A stretch of 64,000 nt of DNA from Streptosporangiales bacterium (GTDB lineage Bacteria; Actinomycetota; Actinomycetes; Streptosporangiales; WHST01): contig WHTA01000013.1 in NCBI GenBank assembly GCA_009379825.1, positions 44,855 through 108,854 of the forward strand. The letters are read 5' to 3'. This document shows, in pieces, positions 53,123-62,175 of this stretch. The number at the start of each line of letters is the position of its first letter. Within the stretch, counting starts at the first letter, position 1. Position numbers and translations under genes: made by a program. The notes below the pieces were generated by a model. The model worked only from the letters and a program-made list of their open reading frames with translations, made no database searches and was not told the origin of the DNA.

Positions 53123-53878
53123 TCAGCGGGACATCCAGCCGCCGTCGACCGCAAGCACGTGGCCGCAGACGTAGTCCGACGCGGCGGACGCGAGGAACAC
53201 CGCGGCGCCGGCGACGTCCGCCGGCGATCCCCACCGGCCGGCGGGGATCCGGGCGACGATCTCGGCGCTGCGTTCCGGGTCGGCGCGCAGCGCCTCGGTG
53301 GTACGGGTGGCGATGTAGCCAGGCGCCACCGCGTTCACCTGGACGCCGCCCGGCGCGCACTCGTTCGCGAACGCCCTCGTCAGGCCCACCAGCCCGTGCT
53401 TGCTCGCGGCGTACGACACGGCCTGGTGACCGCCCTGGAAGCTCAGCATGGACGCCACGTTGATCACCTTGCCGCGGCCGCGGGCGAGCATCGGGCCGAC
53501 GAGCAGCCGGCTGAGCGTGAACGCCGCCGTCAGGTTGACCTCGAGCACCTCGCGCCAGTCCTGCTCGCCGTGCTCGGGCGCTGGCGTCCGCCTGATGATG
53601 CCCGCGGCGTTGACCAGGATGTCCACCCGGTGGGAGCGGAGCACGTCCGCGACCACCGGCTCGATGTCGGCCGCCCTGGACAGGTCGAGGCGACGGCGCT
53701 CCGCGCTCCGCCCGGCCGCCACCACCAGGGACGCGGTGTCGTCCAGGTTCTCCAGCTCGGAGGTGAGCACCATGTCCGCGCCGTTCTCCGCCAGGGCAAC
53801 CGCGATCGCCTGACCGATGCCGGTCGCGGCACCCGTGACGAACGCGGTACGGCCGCGCAGGTCGAACGGCGAGCGCAT
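53123..53878 (-). CDS. kduD: 2-deoxy-D-gluconate 3-dehydrogenase (KduD-type SDR)
   Basis: 251 residues. The cofactor motif TGAATGIGQAIAVAL and catalytic Ser-Tyr-Lys (VASMLSFQGG, SYAASKHG) are intact. Stretches such as APGYIATRTTEALRADPERS and IPAGRWGSPADVAGAAVFLA are those of KduD, which reduces 5-keto-4-deoxyuronate-derived ketoacids in pectin/uronate breakdown. No other kdu or pectin genes are adjacent. It follows a cupin gene by eight bases in the same direction. Confidence 0.87.
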   Translation of the reverse strand: MRSPFDLRGRTAFVTGAATGIGQAIAVALAENGADMVLTSELENLDDTASLVVAAGRSAERRRLDLSRAADIEPVVADVLRSHRVDILVNAAGIIRRTPAPEHGEQDWREVLEVNLTAAFTLSRLLVGPMLARGRGKVINVASMLSFQGGHQAVSYAASKHGLVGLTRAFANECAPGGVQVNAVAPGYIATRTTEALRADPERSAEIVARIPAGRWGSPADVAGAAVFLASAASDYVCGHVLAVDGGWMSR

Positions 53879-53886
53879 CGGCCGGC

Positions 53887-54351
53887 TCAGTACGCGATGT
53901 CCGGCGGGGTGATGCCCTCCGCCTCGCAGTGCTCGCGGTAGCGGCGCAGCTTCGCCGCCGCGTTCTCGATGTAGAGCCGGTCGCCGTTCTCGTCCACGTA
54001 CTCGATGTCGCCGTGGATGGAGAACAGGGTGATCATCGGGTGGTCCTCGTCCTCGACGTCGGCGACCAGGGTGTGCACGTCGCTCTGCGGCTCGTACACG
54101 AAGTCACCCGGGTGCGCGCTCCAGTCGTGCTCCAGGTAGTGCCAGCTGCCCTGGATCACCCAGCCTTCTACCTCGGACAGGTGCCGGTGCCTGTTGACGA
54201 TCCCGCCCTTGGTGACCATCAACAGGTTGATCCACCGGTTCTGCTCGATCGAGATGCGCAGCGGTTTGAACCAGACGTTGCCCGACCCCTGCGGCACCCA
54301 CGGGATGTCGGCCGACCTGGCGACCATGTCGGAGAGCGAAGCAGCGCTCAT
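53887..54351 (-). CDS. Cupin protein (2,4'-dihydroxyacetophenone dioxygenase-like)
   Basis: 154 residues, one cupin barrel. The metal-binding pattern is GIVNRHRHLSEVEGWVIQG with the His pair and Glu, then PGDFVYEPQSDVHTLV with the last His. VWFKPLRISIEQNRWINLL at the start and YREHCEAEGITPPD at the end resemble the 2,4'-dihydroxyacetophenone dioxygenase family. It may be an oxygenase or an isomerase of a keto-acid. It is in an operon with kduD. Confidence 0.8.
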   Translation of the reverse strand: MSAASLSDMVARSADIPWVPQGSGNVWFKPLRISIEQNRWINLLMVTKGGIVNRHRHLSEVEGWVIQGSWHYLEHDWSAHPGDFVYEPQSDVHTLVADVEDEDHPMITLFSIHGDIEYVDENGDRLYIENAAAKLRRYREHCEAEGITPPDIAY

Positions 54352-54454
54352 CGGGACCCCCTACGACTCGACCGGCCGGCGACGCCCGCCGGCTGACGCC
54401 GCCGATGCTAAGGAACCGGCCGGCTGCGCGTGAACCGCGAACTACAACTGTCAG

Positions 54455-55405
54455 TTATCCGCCGGACGGATCGTCGTACGGACAGGCGACCGTGCCGTCC
54501 GGCACCGGCGCGCTGAGCATGTTCTCGAGCAGCACCTGCGCTGCCCTGGCCATGTACCTGCCGGGATCCCAGAACACGCCGACCGTCCGCCCGTGGTCGG
54601 GGTCGCCCACCCGCGCGACCCGCAGCCCGGTCGTGTCGGACACCCGCATCGCCAGCCCGTTGGTGATGCCGACGCCGAGACCCGCGCGGACGAAGTTCGC
54701 CAGCGTCTGGGGTTGGTCGGTCTGCCACGCGATGTGCGGCGGGCACACCGCAGCCTTGAACGCCTTGTGCGTCTCGTACTCGATGTCGGTGCCGAGCTGA
54801 CCGATGGTGACGAGCGGGTGCCCGGCGAGCGCGGTCACGTCGATCGGCTCCGGCCGACCGGCCAACGGGTGGTCGGTGGGGAAGACCGCGACCAGCGGTT
54901 CCCGCCACAGCGGACGGCAGGCCAACCCCGCGGTGTTCTGCTTCGGTGTCAGCGCGCGCAGCGCCAGGTCGAGCTGCCCGGAGTTCAGCGAGTCGGCCAG
55001 GTCCACCGTCGCCTGTTCCACCAGGTGCACCTGCACCTGCGGGTACTTCTTGTTGAACGACGCCAGCAGGCCTGGCAGGAAGGCTGCGCTTGCGCTCGGG
55101 TAGCTGCCGAGCGCGATGCTCCCGCGGGTGATCCCCGTGACCGACTCGACCTCGACGACACCGCGGTCGAGAGCCGCCAGCACCTCACGGGCGTGCGGCA
55201 GGTACGCCTCCCCGGCATCCGTCAGCACCACCGGACGGTGCCTGCGGTCGAACAGCGTCACCCCCAACGCGTGCTCGAGCGCCGCGACGTAGGCGCTCAC
55301 CCGCGACTGCGACCGGTGCACGTTCTCCGCGGCCGCGGAGAACCCACCGCAGTCGACGACCGCCACGAACGTCTCCAGCCAGGTGACGTGTTCGATCCGG
55401 CCCAT
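54455..55405 (-). CDS. LysR-family transcriptional regulator
   Basis: 316 residues: N-terminal winged helix (TWLETFVAVVDCGGFSAAAE, SQSRVSAYVAALEHALGVTLF) and a LysR substrate-binding domain (GSIALGSYPSASAAFLPGLL). It is divergent from tctC with 121 bp between, and probably controls the tctCBA transporter in response to its ligand. A longer start 60 bases upstream is possible but adds no typical LysR sequence. Confidence 0.87.
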   Translation of the reverse strand: MGRIEHVTWLETFVAVVDCGGFSAAAENVHRSQSRVSAYVAALEHALGVTLFDRRHRPVVLTDAGEAYLPHAREVLAALDRGVVEVESVTGITRGSIALGSYPSASAAFLPGLLASFNKKYPQVQVHLVEQATVDLADSLNSGQLDLALRALTPKQNTAGLACRPLWREPLVAVFPTDHPLAGRPEPIDVTALAGHPLVTIGQLGTDIEYETHKAFKAAVCPPHIAWQTDQPQTLANFVRAGLGVGITNGLAMRVSDTTGLRVARVGDPDHGRTVGVFWDPGRYMARAAQVLLENMLSAPVPDGTVACPYDDPSGG

Positions 55406-55451
55406 CTCGTCCCACGTTCCATCCGGACGCTGGAAAGTTAGTAGTTGGAGC

Positions 55452-55468
55452 ATGCCATTGACCGGCAT
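55452..55468 (+). promoter_or_regulatory. Possible LysR operator in the divergent region
   Basis: ATGCC-ATTGACC-GGCAT is a 5-bp inverted repeat with a seven-base spacer, centred between the LysR gene and tctC. Spacing resembles LysR boxes, but it is short. Confidence 0.35.
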
Positions 55469-55526
55469 ATTGCCGCCGGCCGAACATGAGGCGTCTTCTC
55501 CACCGCGTACGCGGAAGGGAGTCAGC

Positions 55527-56588
55527 ATGCCACAGCAACGACGCCTCGGCAGCTGCTCACCGATCAGGGCAACCAGGCCTGCCGTCCGGCTCGCCGCCTT
55601 CGTCTCCGGCCTCAGCCTCGTGCTCGCCGCGTGCGGATCCGGCGGCGGTGGCGGCGACGACGCGGCGGCCGGCAAGGGCTGCGACAAGGCGCCCACCTTC
55701 CCGAACCGCCCGATCGAGCTGGTCGTGCCGTGGGCGGCAGGCGGCGGCACCGACAGCGTCGCCAGGTTCCTCGCCAGCCAGCTGCGGAAGAAGCTCGGCA
55801 CCCAGGTGAACGTCGTCAACCGCACGGCGGGCAGTGGCGTCGTCGGGCACTCCGCCATCGCTAACGGCCGCAGCGACGGCTCGGTCATCGGCCTGATCAC
55901 GGTCGAGCTCACCATGATGCACTGGCAGGGCCTCACCGAGATCGACTACCAGGACGTCACGCCGATCGGCCAGGTCAACGCCGACGCGGCCGGCATCACC
56001 GTGAGTGCCGACGCGCCGTGGAACAGCGCCGAGGACCTGATCGACGCCGCGGAGAAGGACCCGGGCAAGCTCACCGCCTCGGGCACCGGGCGCGGCGGGA
56101 TCTGGGACGTCGCACTCAAGGGCATGCTCATCGAGGCCGGCGTCGACCCGAATGCCGTCCGGTTCGTGCCGAGCGAGGGCGCCGCACCCGCACTGCAGGA
56201 ACTGGTGGCCGGCGGCATCGACGTGTCCACGTCCAGCCTGGTCGAGAACAAGACGATGATCGACGCGAAGAAGGTCAAGCCGATCGGCGTCATGGCACCG
56301 GAGCGCGACTCGAAGTACCCCGACGTGCACACCCTCGAGGAAGACGGCATCGACTACGAGATGTCCGCCTGGCGCGGCCTGGCCGGGCCGAAGGGCATGG
56401 ACCCCAAGATCGCCGCCGAGCTCTCCTGCCACCTCGAGGAGGTAGTGGACGGCAAGCCGTACAAGGACTTCATGAACAAGGCCGGGTTCGGCATCGTGTG
56501 GCGTAACGCCAAGGCGTTCGAGAAGTTCATGGCCGCGCAGGACAAGTCCAAGGGCGCGATCATGAAGAAGGCGGGACTCACGTCGTGA
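55527..56588 (+). CDS. tctC: Tripartite tricarboxylate transporter substrate-binding lipoprotein TctC
   Basis: 353 residues. A signal with lipobox (LSLVLAACGSGG) anchors it. The TctC/Bug body has FPNRPIELVVPWAAGGGTDSVARF, VNVVNRTAGSGVVGHSAIA and AWRGLAGPKGMDPKIAAEL. Bug proteins bind carboxylates such as citrate, aromatic acids or nicotinate; the ligand here is unknown. It is upstream of tctB by a four-base overlap and divergent from a LysR regulator. Confidence 0.9.
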   Translation: MPQQRRLGSCSPIRATRPAVRLAAFVSGLSLVLAACGSGGGGGDDAAAGKGCDKAPTFPNRPIELVVPWAAGGGTDSVARFLASQLRKKLGTQVNVVNRTAGSGVVGHSAIANGRSDGSVIGLITVELTMMHWQGLTEIDYQDVTPIGQVNADAAGITVSADAPWNSAEDLIDAAEKDPGKLTASGTGRGGIWDVALKGMLIEAGVDPNAVRFVPSEGAAPALQELVAGGIDVSTSSLVENKTMIDAKKVKPIGVMAPERDSKYPDVHTLEEDGIDYEMSAWRGLAGPKGMDPKIAAELSCHLEEVVDGKPYKDFMNKAGFGIVWRNAKAFEKFMAAQDKSKGAIMKKAGLTS

Positions 56589-57091
56589 GCCAGGCACCGG
56601 ACCCGGCGAGACCGACCGCGGCCCGTCCAGGAGTCGGTGACCTGATCGGTGGCACGGCCGTGGCGGTGTTCGGCGCCGCGGTCGTGGTGTACGCGCAGGG
56701 GTTTCCCGAACTGAGGGACGGCGCGCCCGGCCCTGGGCTCTTCCCCACCGTGGTGGGCGGCCTGCTGGTCTTCTTCGGTCTCGTGCTCGTCGTACGGTGG
56801 TTGACCGTCCGACTGCGTTCCGGCGCGGCCGAGCGGGGCACCCGGCCGAAGCGGGACCGGGCCGTCTGGATCAACGCGGGGCTCGTGCTCGCCTCGGTGG
56901 TCTGGTACGTGCTGATGTCCGACGTACTCGGGTTCGCCCTCACCATGGCCGTCCTGCTGTTCGTACTGTCCTGGCGACTGGGCGGCCGGCTGCTCGTCGC
57001 GGCCGGCACGGCCGTCCTGGTGCCCGCGGCGATCTACCTGGTGTTCCAGCGGCTGCTGCTGGTGCCACTGCCCACCGGACCTTTCGGCTAG
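56585..57091 (+). CDS. tctB: Tripartite tricarboxylate transporter small permease TctB
   Basis: 168 residues with four helices, the usual TctB size: GDLIGGTAVAVFGAAVVVYA and PGPGLFPTVVGGLLVFFGLVLVV, then two C-terminal helices. It is the small membrane subunit with TctA. The GTG overlaps the end of tctC, and tctA follows seven bases on. Confidence 0.87.
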   Translation: MSQAPDPARPTAARPGVGDLIGGTAVAVFGAAVVVYAQGFPELRDGAPGPGLFPTVVGGLLVFFGLVLVVRWLTVRLRSGAAERGTRPKRDRAVWINAGLVLASVVWYVLMSDVLGFALTMAVLLFVLSWRLGGRLLVAAGTAVLVPAAIYLVFQRLLLVPLPTGPFG

Positions 57092-57098
57092 GCGCACG

Positions 57099-58610
57099 AT
57101 GCTGCAGAACCTCGGCATCGCCTTCGGGATGCTGGCCGACCCGACACTGCTCGTCGTCGTGCTGCTCTCCGGCGTCTACGGCCTGTTCATCGGCGCGATC
57201 CCCGGGCTGACGGCCACGCTGGCGGCCGCGTTGCTGGTGCCGATCGCGTTCTTCCTCGAGCCGCTGCCGGCGATCGCGGCCATCATCACCATGTCGGCGA
57301 TGGCCATCTTCGCCGGCGACATCCCGTCGGCGCTTGCACGGATGCCGGGCACGCCGGCCAGCGCCGCGTACACCGAGGACGCCTACCGGCTGACGCAGGC
57401 GGGCAAGGGACCGCTCGTCCTCGGCGTCGGGCTCATCGGTTCGGCGATCGGCGGCATCTTCGGCGCGGTAGTGCTGATCGCCGCCGCACCTGCGCTCGCC
57501 GCGTTCGCGTTGAACTTCACGTCGTACGAGTACTTCTGGATCGCCGTCCTCGGCCTGACGGCGGCGGTGATCATCTCCCGCGGCTCGCAGGTCAAGGGCG
57601 CGATCTCGCTGCTGCTCGGGCTGTTCCTCGCCACCGTAGGGCTCGACGTGTCGCTCGGGTACGCGCGCTTCACGTTCGGCCAGGAAGCCCTGATGGGCGG
57701 GATCAGCTTCATCCCGGCCATGATCGGGCTGTTCGGCCTCTCCGAGGTCCTCCGCAACGTGATCGACCCCGCGCTCGGCGCGGCCCGCCGGCGGATGCCG
57801 ACGAAGGGCATGCTCCGCGAGACCGTCCGCACGCTGTGGAAGTACAAGCGGAGCATGATCAGCGGCAACCTGATCGGCTCCGCCGTCGGCACGCTCCCCG
57901 GCGCCGGTGGTGACGTCGCGGCCTGGGTCTCGTACGCCGCCACGAAGAACGCGTCGAAGGAAGGCCACCTGTTCGGCACCGGCGGCGGCCACGTGCAGCC
58001 GGTGGTCTCCGCCGGTTCCTCGAACAACGCTGCGCTCGCGTCCGCGTACGTGCCCACGCTGGCGTTCGGCATCCCCGGCGACACGATCACGGCCATCCTC
58101 ATCGGCGTGCTGCTGGTCAAGGGCGTGGAACCCGGCCCGAGCCTCTTCACCCAGCAGGCGCCGACGCTGTACGGCATCTACCTGATCTTCATCCTGGCGA
58201 ACCTGCTGCTCGTACCGCTCGGCTGGCTCGCCATCCGCACGAGCGGACAGCTGGTGCGCGCACCGCGTGCAGTGCTGTTCCCCACCATCGTCGCGTTCTG
58301 CATCGTCGGCTCGTTCGCCTTCAACAACGGCAAGCTCGAGATCATCGCCATGGGCGTGCTCGGCGTGGTCGGCTACCTGATGGAGAAGGTCGACATCCCG
58401 GTGGCACCGATGGTGCTCGGCCTGGTGCTCGGCCCGATCGTCGAGAAGAACTTCATGCAGAGCGTCATCAAGACCCAGTGGGACCTGAGCCAGTTCCTCA
58501 CCCGCCCGATCAGCGCCGTCCTCATGGTGACCTGCCTGCTCGTGCTCGCCTACCCGCTGCTGCGCTCGCTGTTCCGCACGCTCCGGCGGCACCGCCCCGA
58601 CCAGACCTGA
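57099..58610 (+). CDS. tctA: Tripartite tricarboxylate transporter large permease TctA
   Basis: 503 residues with about 11 helices. Family motifs include GLFIGAIPGLTATLAAALLV, SAMAIFAGDIPSALARMPGT, and GVLPGAGGDVAAWVSYAAT-like TLPGAGGDVAAWVSYAATKN. It forms the channel of a secondary carboxylate importer that uses TctC. Spacing shows that tctC, tctB and tctA are one operon. Confidence 0.9.
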   Translation: MLQNLGIAFGMLADPTLLVVVLLSGVYGLFIGAIPGLTATLAAALLVPIAFFLEPLPAIAAIITMSAMAIFAGDIPSALARMPGTPASAAYTEDAYRLTQAGKGPLVLGVGLIGSAIGGIFGAVVLIAAAPALAAFALNFTSYEYFWIAVLGLTAAVIISRGSQVKGAISLLLGLFLATVGLDVSLGYARFTFGQEALMGGISFIPAMIGLFGLSEVLRNVIDPALGAARRRMPTKGMLRETVRTLWKYKRSMISGNLIGSAVGTLPGAGGDVAAWVSYAATKNASKEGHLFGTGGGHVQPVVSAGSSNNAALASAYVPTLAFGIPGDTITAILIGVLLVKGVEPGPSLFTQQAPTLYGIYLIFILANLLLVPLGWLAIRTSGQLVRAPRAVLFPTIVAFCIVGSFAFNNGKLEIIAMGVLGVVGYLMEKVDIPVAPMVLGLVLGPIVEKNFMQSVIKTQWDLSQFLTRPISAVLMVTCLLVLAYPLLRSLFRTLRRHRPDQT

Positions 58611-58641
58611 CGCATCCGTACCCGACTGGCAAGGTAAGCGG

Positions 58642-59166
58642 ATGCCCGACTCTCGCTGCGCCCTGTTCCGCTGGCAGTTCGACCTGACGTGGTCGCTGGT
58701 GGACTTCCACCTCGGGCAGCTGGAACCGGACGACCACCTGTGGGAACCGGCTCCCCTGTGTTGGTCGGTCCGGCCGAGCCCGGACGGGCGGTGGCTACCG
58801 GACTGGCAGGTGCCCGAGCCCGACCCGGTGCCCGTACCCACGGTCGCCTGGGTTACCTGGCACATCGGCTGGTGGTGGAGCGTGACACTGAACCATGTCC
58901 AGGGCCGGACGCCACGGGACCGTACCGACGTCACCTGGCCAGACTCGGGGGACGCTGCCATCGCGTGGTTGCGTGACCTGCGTACGGAGTGGACCGCCGT
59001 ACTGGACAACCTCACCGACGACGACCTCGACGCCGTCGCGCCGTTCCCGTGGCAGGACTCCGAACACACCGTCGGCCAGTTGCTCGGTTGGGTGAACGCC
59101 GAGCTGATGAAGAACGGCGCGGAGATCGGTCAGCTGCGGATGCTCCGGGCCGCAAGCTCCCGGTGA
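58642..59166 (+). CDS. DinB-family protein
   Basis: 174 residues. Helical DinB-like fold with VAWVTWHIGWWWSVTLNHVQG bearing the first metal His region and HTVGQLLGWVNAELMKNGAEIG at the end. Many actinobacterial DinB proteins are mycothiol-dependent enzymes, but the exact reaction is unknown. It lies 31 bp after tctA and may be a separate unit. Confidence 0.75.
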   Translation: MPDSRCALFRWQFDLTWSLVDFHLGQLEPDDHLWEPAPLCWSVRPSPDGRWLPDWQVPEPDPVPVPTVAWVTWHIGWWWSVTLNHVQGRTPRDRTDVTWPDSGDAAIAWLRDLRTEWTAVLDNLTDDDLDAVAPFPWQDSEHTVGQLLGWVNAELMKNGAEIGQLRMLRAASSR

Positions 59167-59272
59167 AGGAGCGGTCCACCGCCGTCTGTGGGTCCTCGAT
59201 CCCCCAGGCGAGGGACTGGAATCACCCGCTCGGGCGAATCCGGCCCGGACCATCCGACGCGATGGTGGCGAT

Positions 59273-60232
59273 ATGCAACCGACTCTTGATACGCCACAGC
59301 GACGCGTGCAGCTGGTGGGTGGCGGGTGCCTGCTCGCAGGTGGACTCGTCGCGACAGCCGAGCTGGTGGGACAGCCCGACCCGGTGGCGATGCCAACCAC
59401 CCCGGCGTGGCTGACGATCCTCGCCGCCGTGGCCACCGCGGTACTGACGCTGTGGCCGTCCCGTCCGGTCACACGGTTACGCCTGGGGCTCGTCGCTCTC
59501 GGCGTGGCTGGCATGGCGGCCGGCAGCGTGCTCGCCGTCCCGCACGCCGTGCTCATGGTCGTGATCTGGGCCGCCAACCAGGTCACGCGTGGCGGTGGGT
59601 CCTTCGAGGTGGAGCCCGGCTGGCTGGCTACGACGGCTCACCTCGCCGCCATGCTCGCGGCCGTCGCTGCGACCGCGTGGCTGGTCGCCGCGTGGCGGCT
59701 GCGGAGCGGACGCTGCGCCCGGTGTGGCCGCACCGCACCAGAGCCGACGCCACCCGGTGACGGCACGAGGCGGGCGCTGCGGTGGCTCGCCGCCGTGGCA
59801 GTCCTCGGCGCCCTCCCGTACGGAATGCTCAAGACCGCATGGAGCCTCGGCTCCCAGGTCGGGCTGGTGGGCCACGCCTTCGACGACGTCGGCTTCGCCT
59901 CACCCGGCTTCGGGGACACCGCCGTACTGACGGGGATCTCCATCGTGCTGTGCGTCGTCATGGGTGCCGGGGTGCGGCAGCGCCTGGTCCGCGTCCTGAC
60001 GTCGCTGATCGCCGCGACGGGCTCGATGATGTTGGTGCCGGTCAGCGTGGTGGGACTGGTGATGCTCGGGCAGGCGGCGTTCGGACTACGTACCATCGAC
60101 GACACAGAGATCGCGCCGTGGGCGTTCACGCTGGTGTACGTCTGCTTCCTGGTCTGGGGTACTGCGCTGGCAGCGCTCACCGTCACGTACTGGCGGACCA
60201 CCGCCGGCAGGTGCGCACGCCATGACCGATGA
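59273..60232 (+). CDS. Hypothetical integral membrane protein
   Basis: 319 residues with seven or eight hydrophobic helices (LAGGLVATAELVG, LTILAAVATAVLTLW, VLMVVIWAANQV, LAAMLAAVAATAWLVAAW and others). A cytoplasmic Cys-containing loop (RCARCGRTAPEP) resembles a zinc ribbon half. I do not recognise a family. It stands alone on the plus strand. Confidence 0.6.
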   Translation: MQPTLDTPQRRVQLVGGGCLLAGGLVATAELVGQPDPVAMPTTPAWLTILAAVATAVLTLWPSRPVTRLRLGLVALGVAGMAAGSVLAVPHAVLMVVIWAANQVTRGGGSFEVEPGWLATTAHLAAMLAAVAATAWLVAAWRLRSGRCARCGRTAPEPTPPGDGTRRALRWLAAVAVLGALPYGMLKTAWSLGSQVGLVGHAFDDVGFASPGFGDTAVLTGISIVLCVVMGAGVRQRLVRVLTSLIAATGSMMLVPVSVVGLVMLGQAAFGLRTIDDTEIAPWAFTLVYVCFLVWGTALAALTVTYWRTTAGRCARHDR

Positions 60233-60292
60233 GTTCGGGTGGTTGTCCTTGTCTATAGCTGCGGACCCACAACCGGCACGAAGGGCATACCG

Positions 60293-60871
60293 ATGCGCAT
60301 GCTGATCTACACAGCCTTCGTCTCCCTCGACGGCGTCGTCGACTCCCCCGGCGGAGGGTCCGGGGAATCTCACCGCAGCGCCGGCTGGACCTTCAGGGAC
60401 CTCCAGTTCGTCGAGGAGGCGTACGAGATCAAGGGCCGGGAGCAGGAGGAGGCCACGGCGATGATGCTGGGCCGGACCAGTTACCAGGCCTTCGCCCAGG
60501 TGTGGCCAGGCATGGACGAGTTCGCTCGGTACAAGGAGCTCCCGAAGTACGTCGTCTCCACCTCCCTGAAGACGGACGACGTGGTCGACAACTGGGGCGC
60601 GACGACCATCCTGCGCTCACTCGACGACGTCGCGTCCGTCAAGGAGGGCCAGGGCGGCCCGATCATCATCCACGACAGCGCCACCCTGGCCCGTAACCTC
60701 GCCGACGCGGACTTGCTCGACCGCTACCACCTGCTTGTGTTCCCGGTTGTGCTCGGAGCCGGCAAGCGGATGTTCAGCGACACCGACAAGGACAAGCAGA
60801 TGCTGACCCTGGTCGAGAACGAGTCGTACAGCAACGGCATCCAGAAGCTGGTCTACGACGTCGTCCACTGA
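60293..60871 (+). CDS. Dihydrofolate reductase-like (RibD_C) family protein
   Basis: 192 residues: TAFVSLDGVVDSPGGG, MLGRTSYQAFAQVWP, YVVSTSLKTDDVVDN, GPIIIHDSATLARNL and LVFPVVLGAGKRMF, as in YyaP/YwjB-type RibD_C proteins common in actinobacteria. They share the fold of pyrimidine deaminase/reductase but usually have no known substrate. AAGGG precedes the ATG. Confidence 0.87.
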   Translation: MRMLIYTAFVSLDGVVDSPGGGSGESHRSAGWTFRDLQFVEEAYEIKGREQEEATAMMLGRTSYQAFAQVWPGMDEFARYKELPKYVVSTSLKTDDVVDNWGATTILRSLDDVASVKEGQGGPIIIHDSATLARNLADADLLDRYHLLVFPVVLGAGKRMFSDTDKDKQMLTLVENESYSNGIQKLVYDVVH

Positions 60872-60885
60872 CCTACGATCAAAGG

Positions 60886-61427
60886 ATGGGTGACGGCGGC
60901 CGAGCTGACGAGGAGCTGACTACCACCCGGCTGTCGTTGCGCCGTCCGACCGAGGACGACATCGACGCCATCCTTGCGATCCACAGCGACCCCGCCACCT
61001 GTGTCCACAACCCGTCCGACGCCCTCGCCGAACGCGGGGACGCCGAGGACCTCTACCGGCGTTGGGACGACCAGTGGGAACGCAACGGCTACGGCTACTG
61101 GGTCGTCAGACGCCAGGGCTCTGCTGAGCAACTCGGCTTCTGCGGCATCAAGCCGATGGAGCGGCCGGGATGGGGGTCCTCAACCTCTTCTACCGCTTCG
61201 ATGTCTCCGCCTGGGGCCAGGGCGTGGCCAGCGAGGCAGCAACCGCCGTCGCCACCTGGGCTGCCCGGCGCCGCCCTGACGTACCGCTGATCGCCAGAGT
61301 CCGACCGGCCAACGCTGCCTCACAAACCGTCGCGCTGCGCGCCGGCCTGACCCGAGCAGAACACCTGGACACCCCCGGCCACGACGGCCTCGACTGGATC
61401 TACACCACAAACCTCCCCGACGAATGA
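60886..61427 (+). pseudogene. GNAT acetyltransferase gene, frameshifted
   Basis: The first frame gives TTRLSLRRPTEDDIDAILAI and YGYWVVRRQGSAEQLGFCG up to about 61165. The second half, read in another frame from 61170, continues GVLNLFYRFDVSAWGQGVAS and ARVRPANAASQTVALRAGLT, the acetyl-CoA-binding and C-terminal parts of GNAT enzymes. A one-base indel separates the halves. TACGAT seven bases before the ATG fits a leaderless -10. Pseudogene or sequencing error. Confidence 0.75.
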
Positions 61428-61520
61428 CGGTGGGGCTTGCTGCGACAGGTGCAGCTGGCTGAGGACTCACCTACGTGTCCGGCAAGGCAGGCCAACGACG
61501 GGTCATGCCTACCCCTCGAG

Positions 61521-62102
61521 TTACTGGCCGATGCGTCCGTCAATCCGCTCACGCAACAGGTCGACGTGGCCCATCTGGCGGGCGTACTCCCAGATCACTC
61601 CGACCAGCACCTCGCGCAGCGAGATCGGCCCGCCACCGCTGCCGTGCCGATTCAAGGGATCGTTACCGGTGAAGTCGAGACTTGGCGCCTCGGCCACGAA
61701 CCGCTCAGCGAAGTCCACCTCTACCCGCCATGCGTCCCACGCCTCCGCAACCACCTGGGGATCGGGAACAGCGCCATCGAAGTCCCCGTCGCGGTCGGTA
61801 TCGGAGCGGAACAACCGGGGCACGTCCTGCTCCGCCATCGTCACCCGGAAAGTCCCACGCTCCACCTCGGCCAGGTGTCGCACCAGCCCCAGAAGCGACA
61901 TCGTCGACGGCTCGACGGAACGCCGCGCCATAGCCTCGGCATCAAGCCCCGAGCACTTCATCTCCAAGGTGAGGCGTGCACAACGCAGGGCTTCGACCAG
62001 CGTGATGCGCTCGTCGCCCAACGTCGGTCCGTTCTCACGCGGATCGTCGTCAGACGGCCTGCCGTCCGCGGTGAACATGTCGGCTCGTCGGGTCGTGGCC
62101 AT
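61521..62102 (-). CDS. DinB-family (DUF664) protein
   Basis: 193 residues. DUF664/DinB pattern: ITLVEALRCARLTLEMKCSG, SLLGLVRHLAEVERGTF with the metal His, and REVLVGVIWEYARQMGHVDL with the later His pair. Likely a mycothiol-linked or metal-dependent enzyme of unknown substrate. An ATG six bases upstream is also possible. Confidence 0.82.
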   Translation of the reverse strand: MATTRRADMFTADGRPSDDDPRENGPTLGDERITLVEALRCARLTLEMKCSGLDAEAMARRSVEPSTMSLLGLVRHLAEVERGTFRVTMAEQDVPRLFRSDTDRDGDFDGAVPDPQVVAEAWDAWRVEVDFAERFVAEAPSLDFTGNDPLNRHGSGGGPISLREVLVGVIWEYARQMGHVDLLRERIDGRIGQ

Positions 62103-62175
62103 GCCCAATCATCGCAGCGCGCATGGCGGCCAACCAGGGCTTATTCATGTGCAAGCGTGGGTCTCACGACCGGGT

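Noticed and set aside
56940..59069. Long open frame of about 700 codons on the minus strand
   Set aside because: It runs antisense to tctA, part of tctB and the DinB gene and is rich in Arg/Asp/Glu/His with no domain. In very GC-rich DNA stop codons are rare in the antisense frames.
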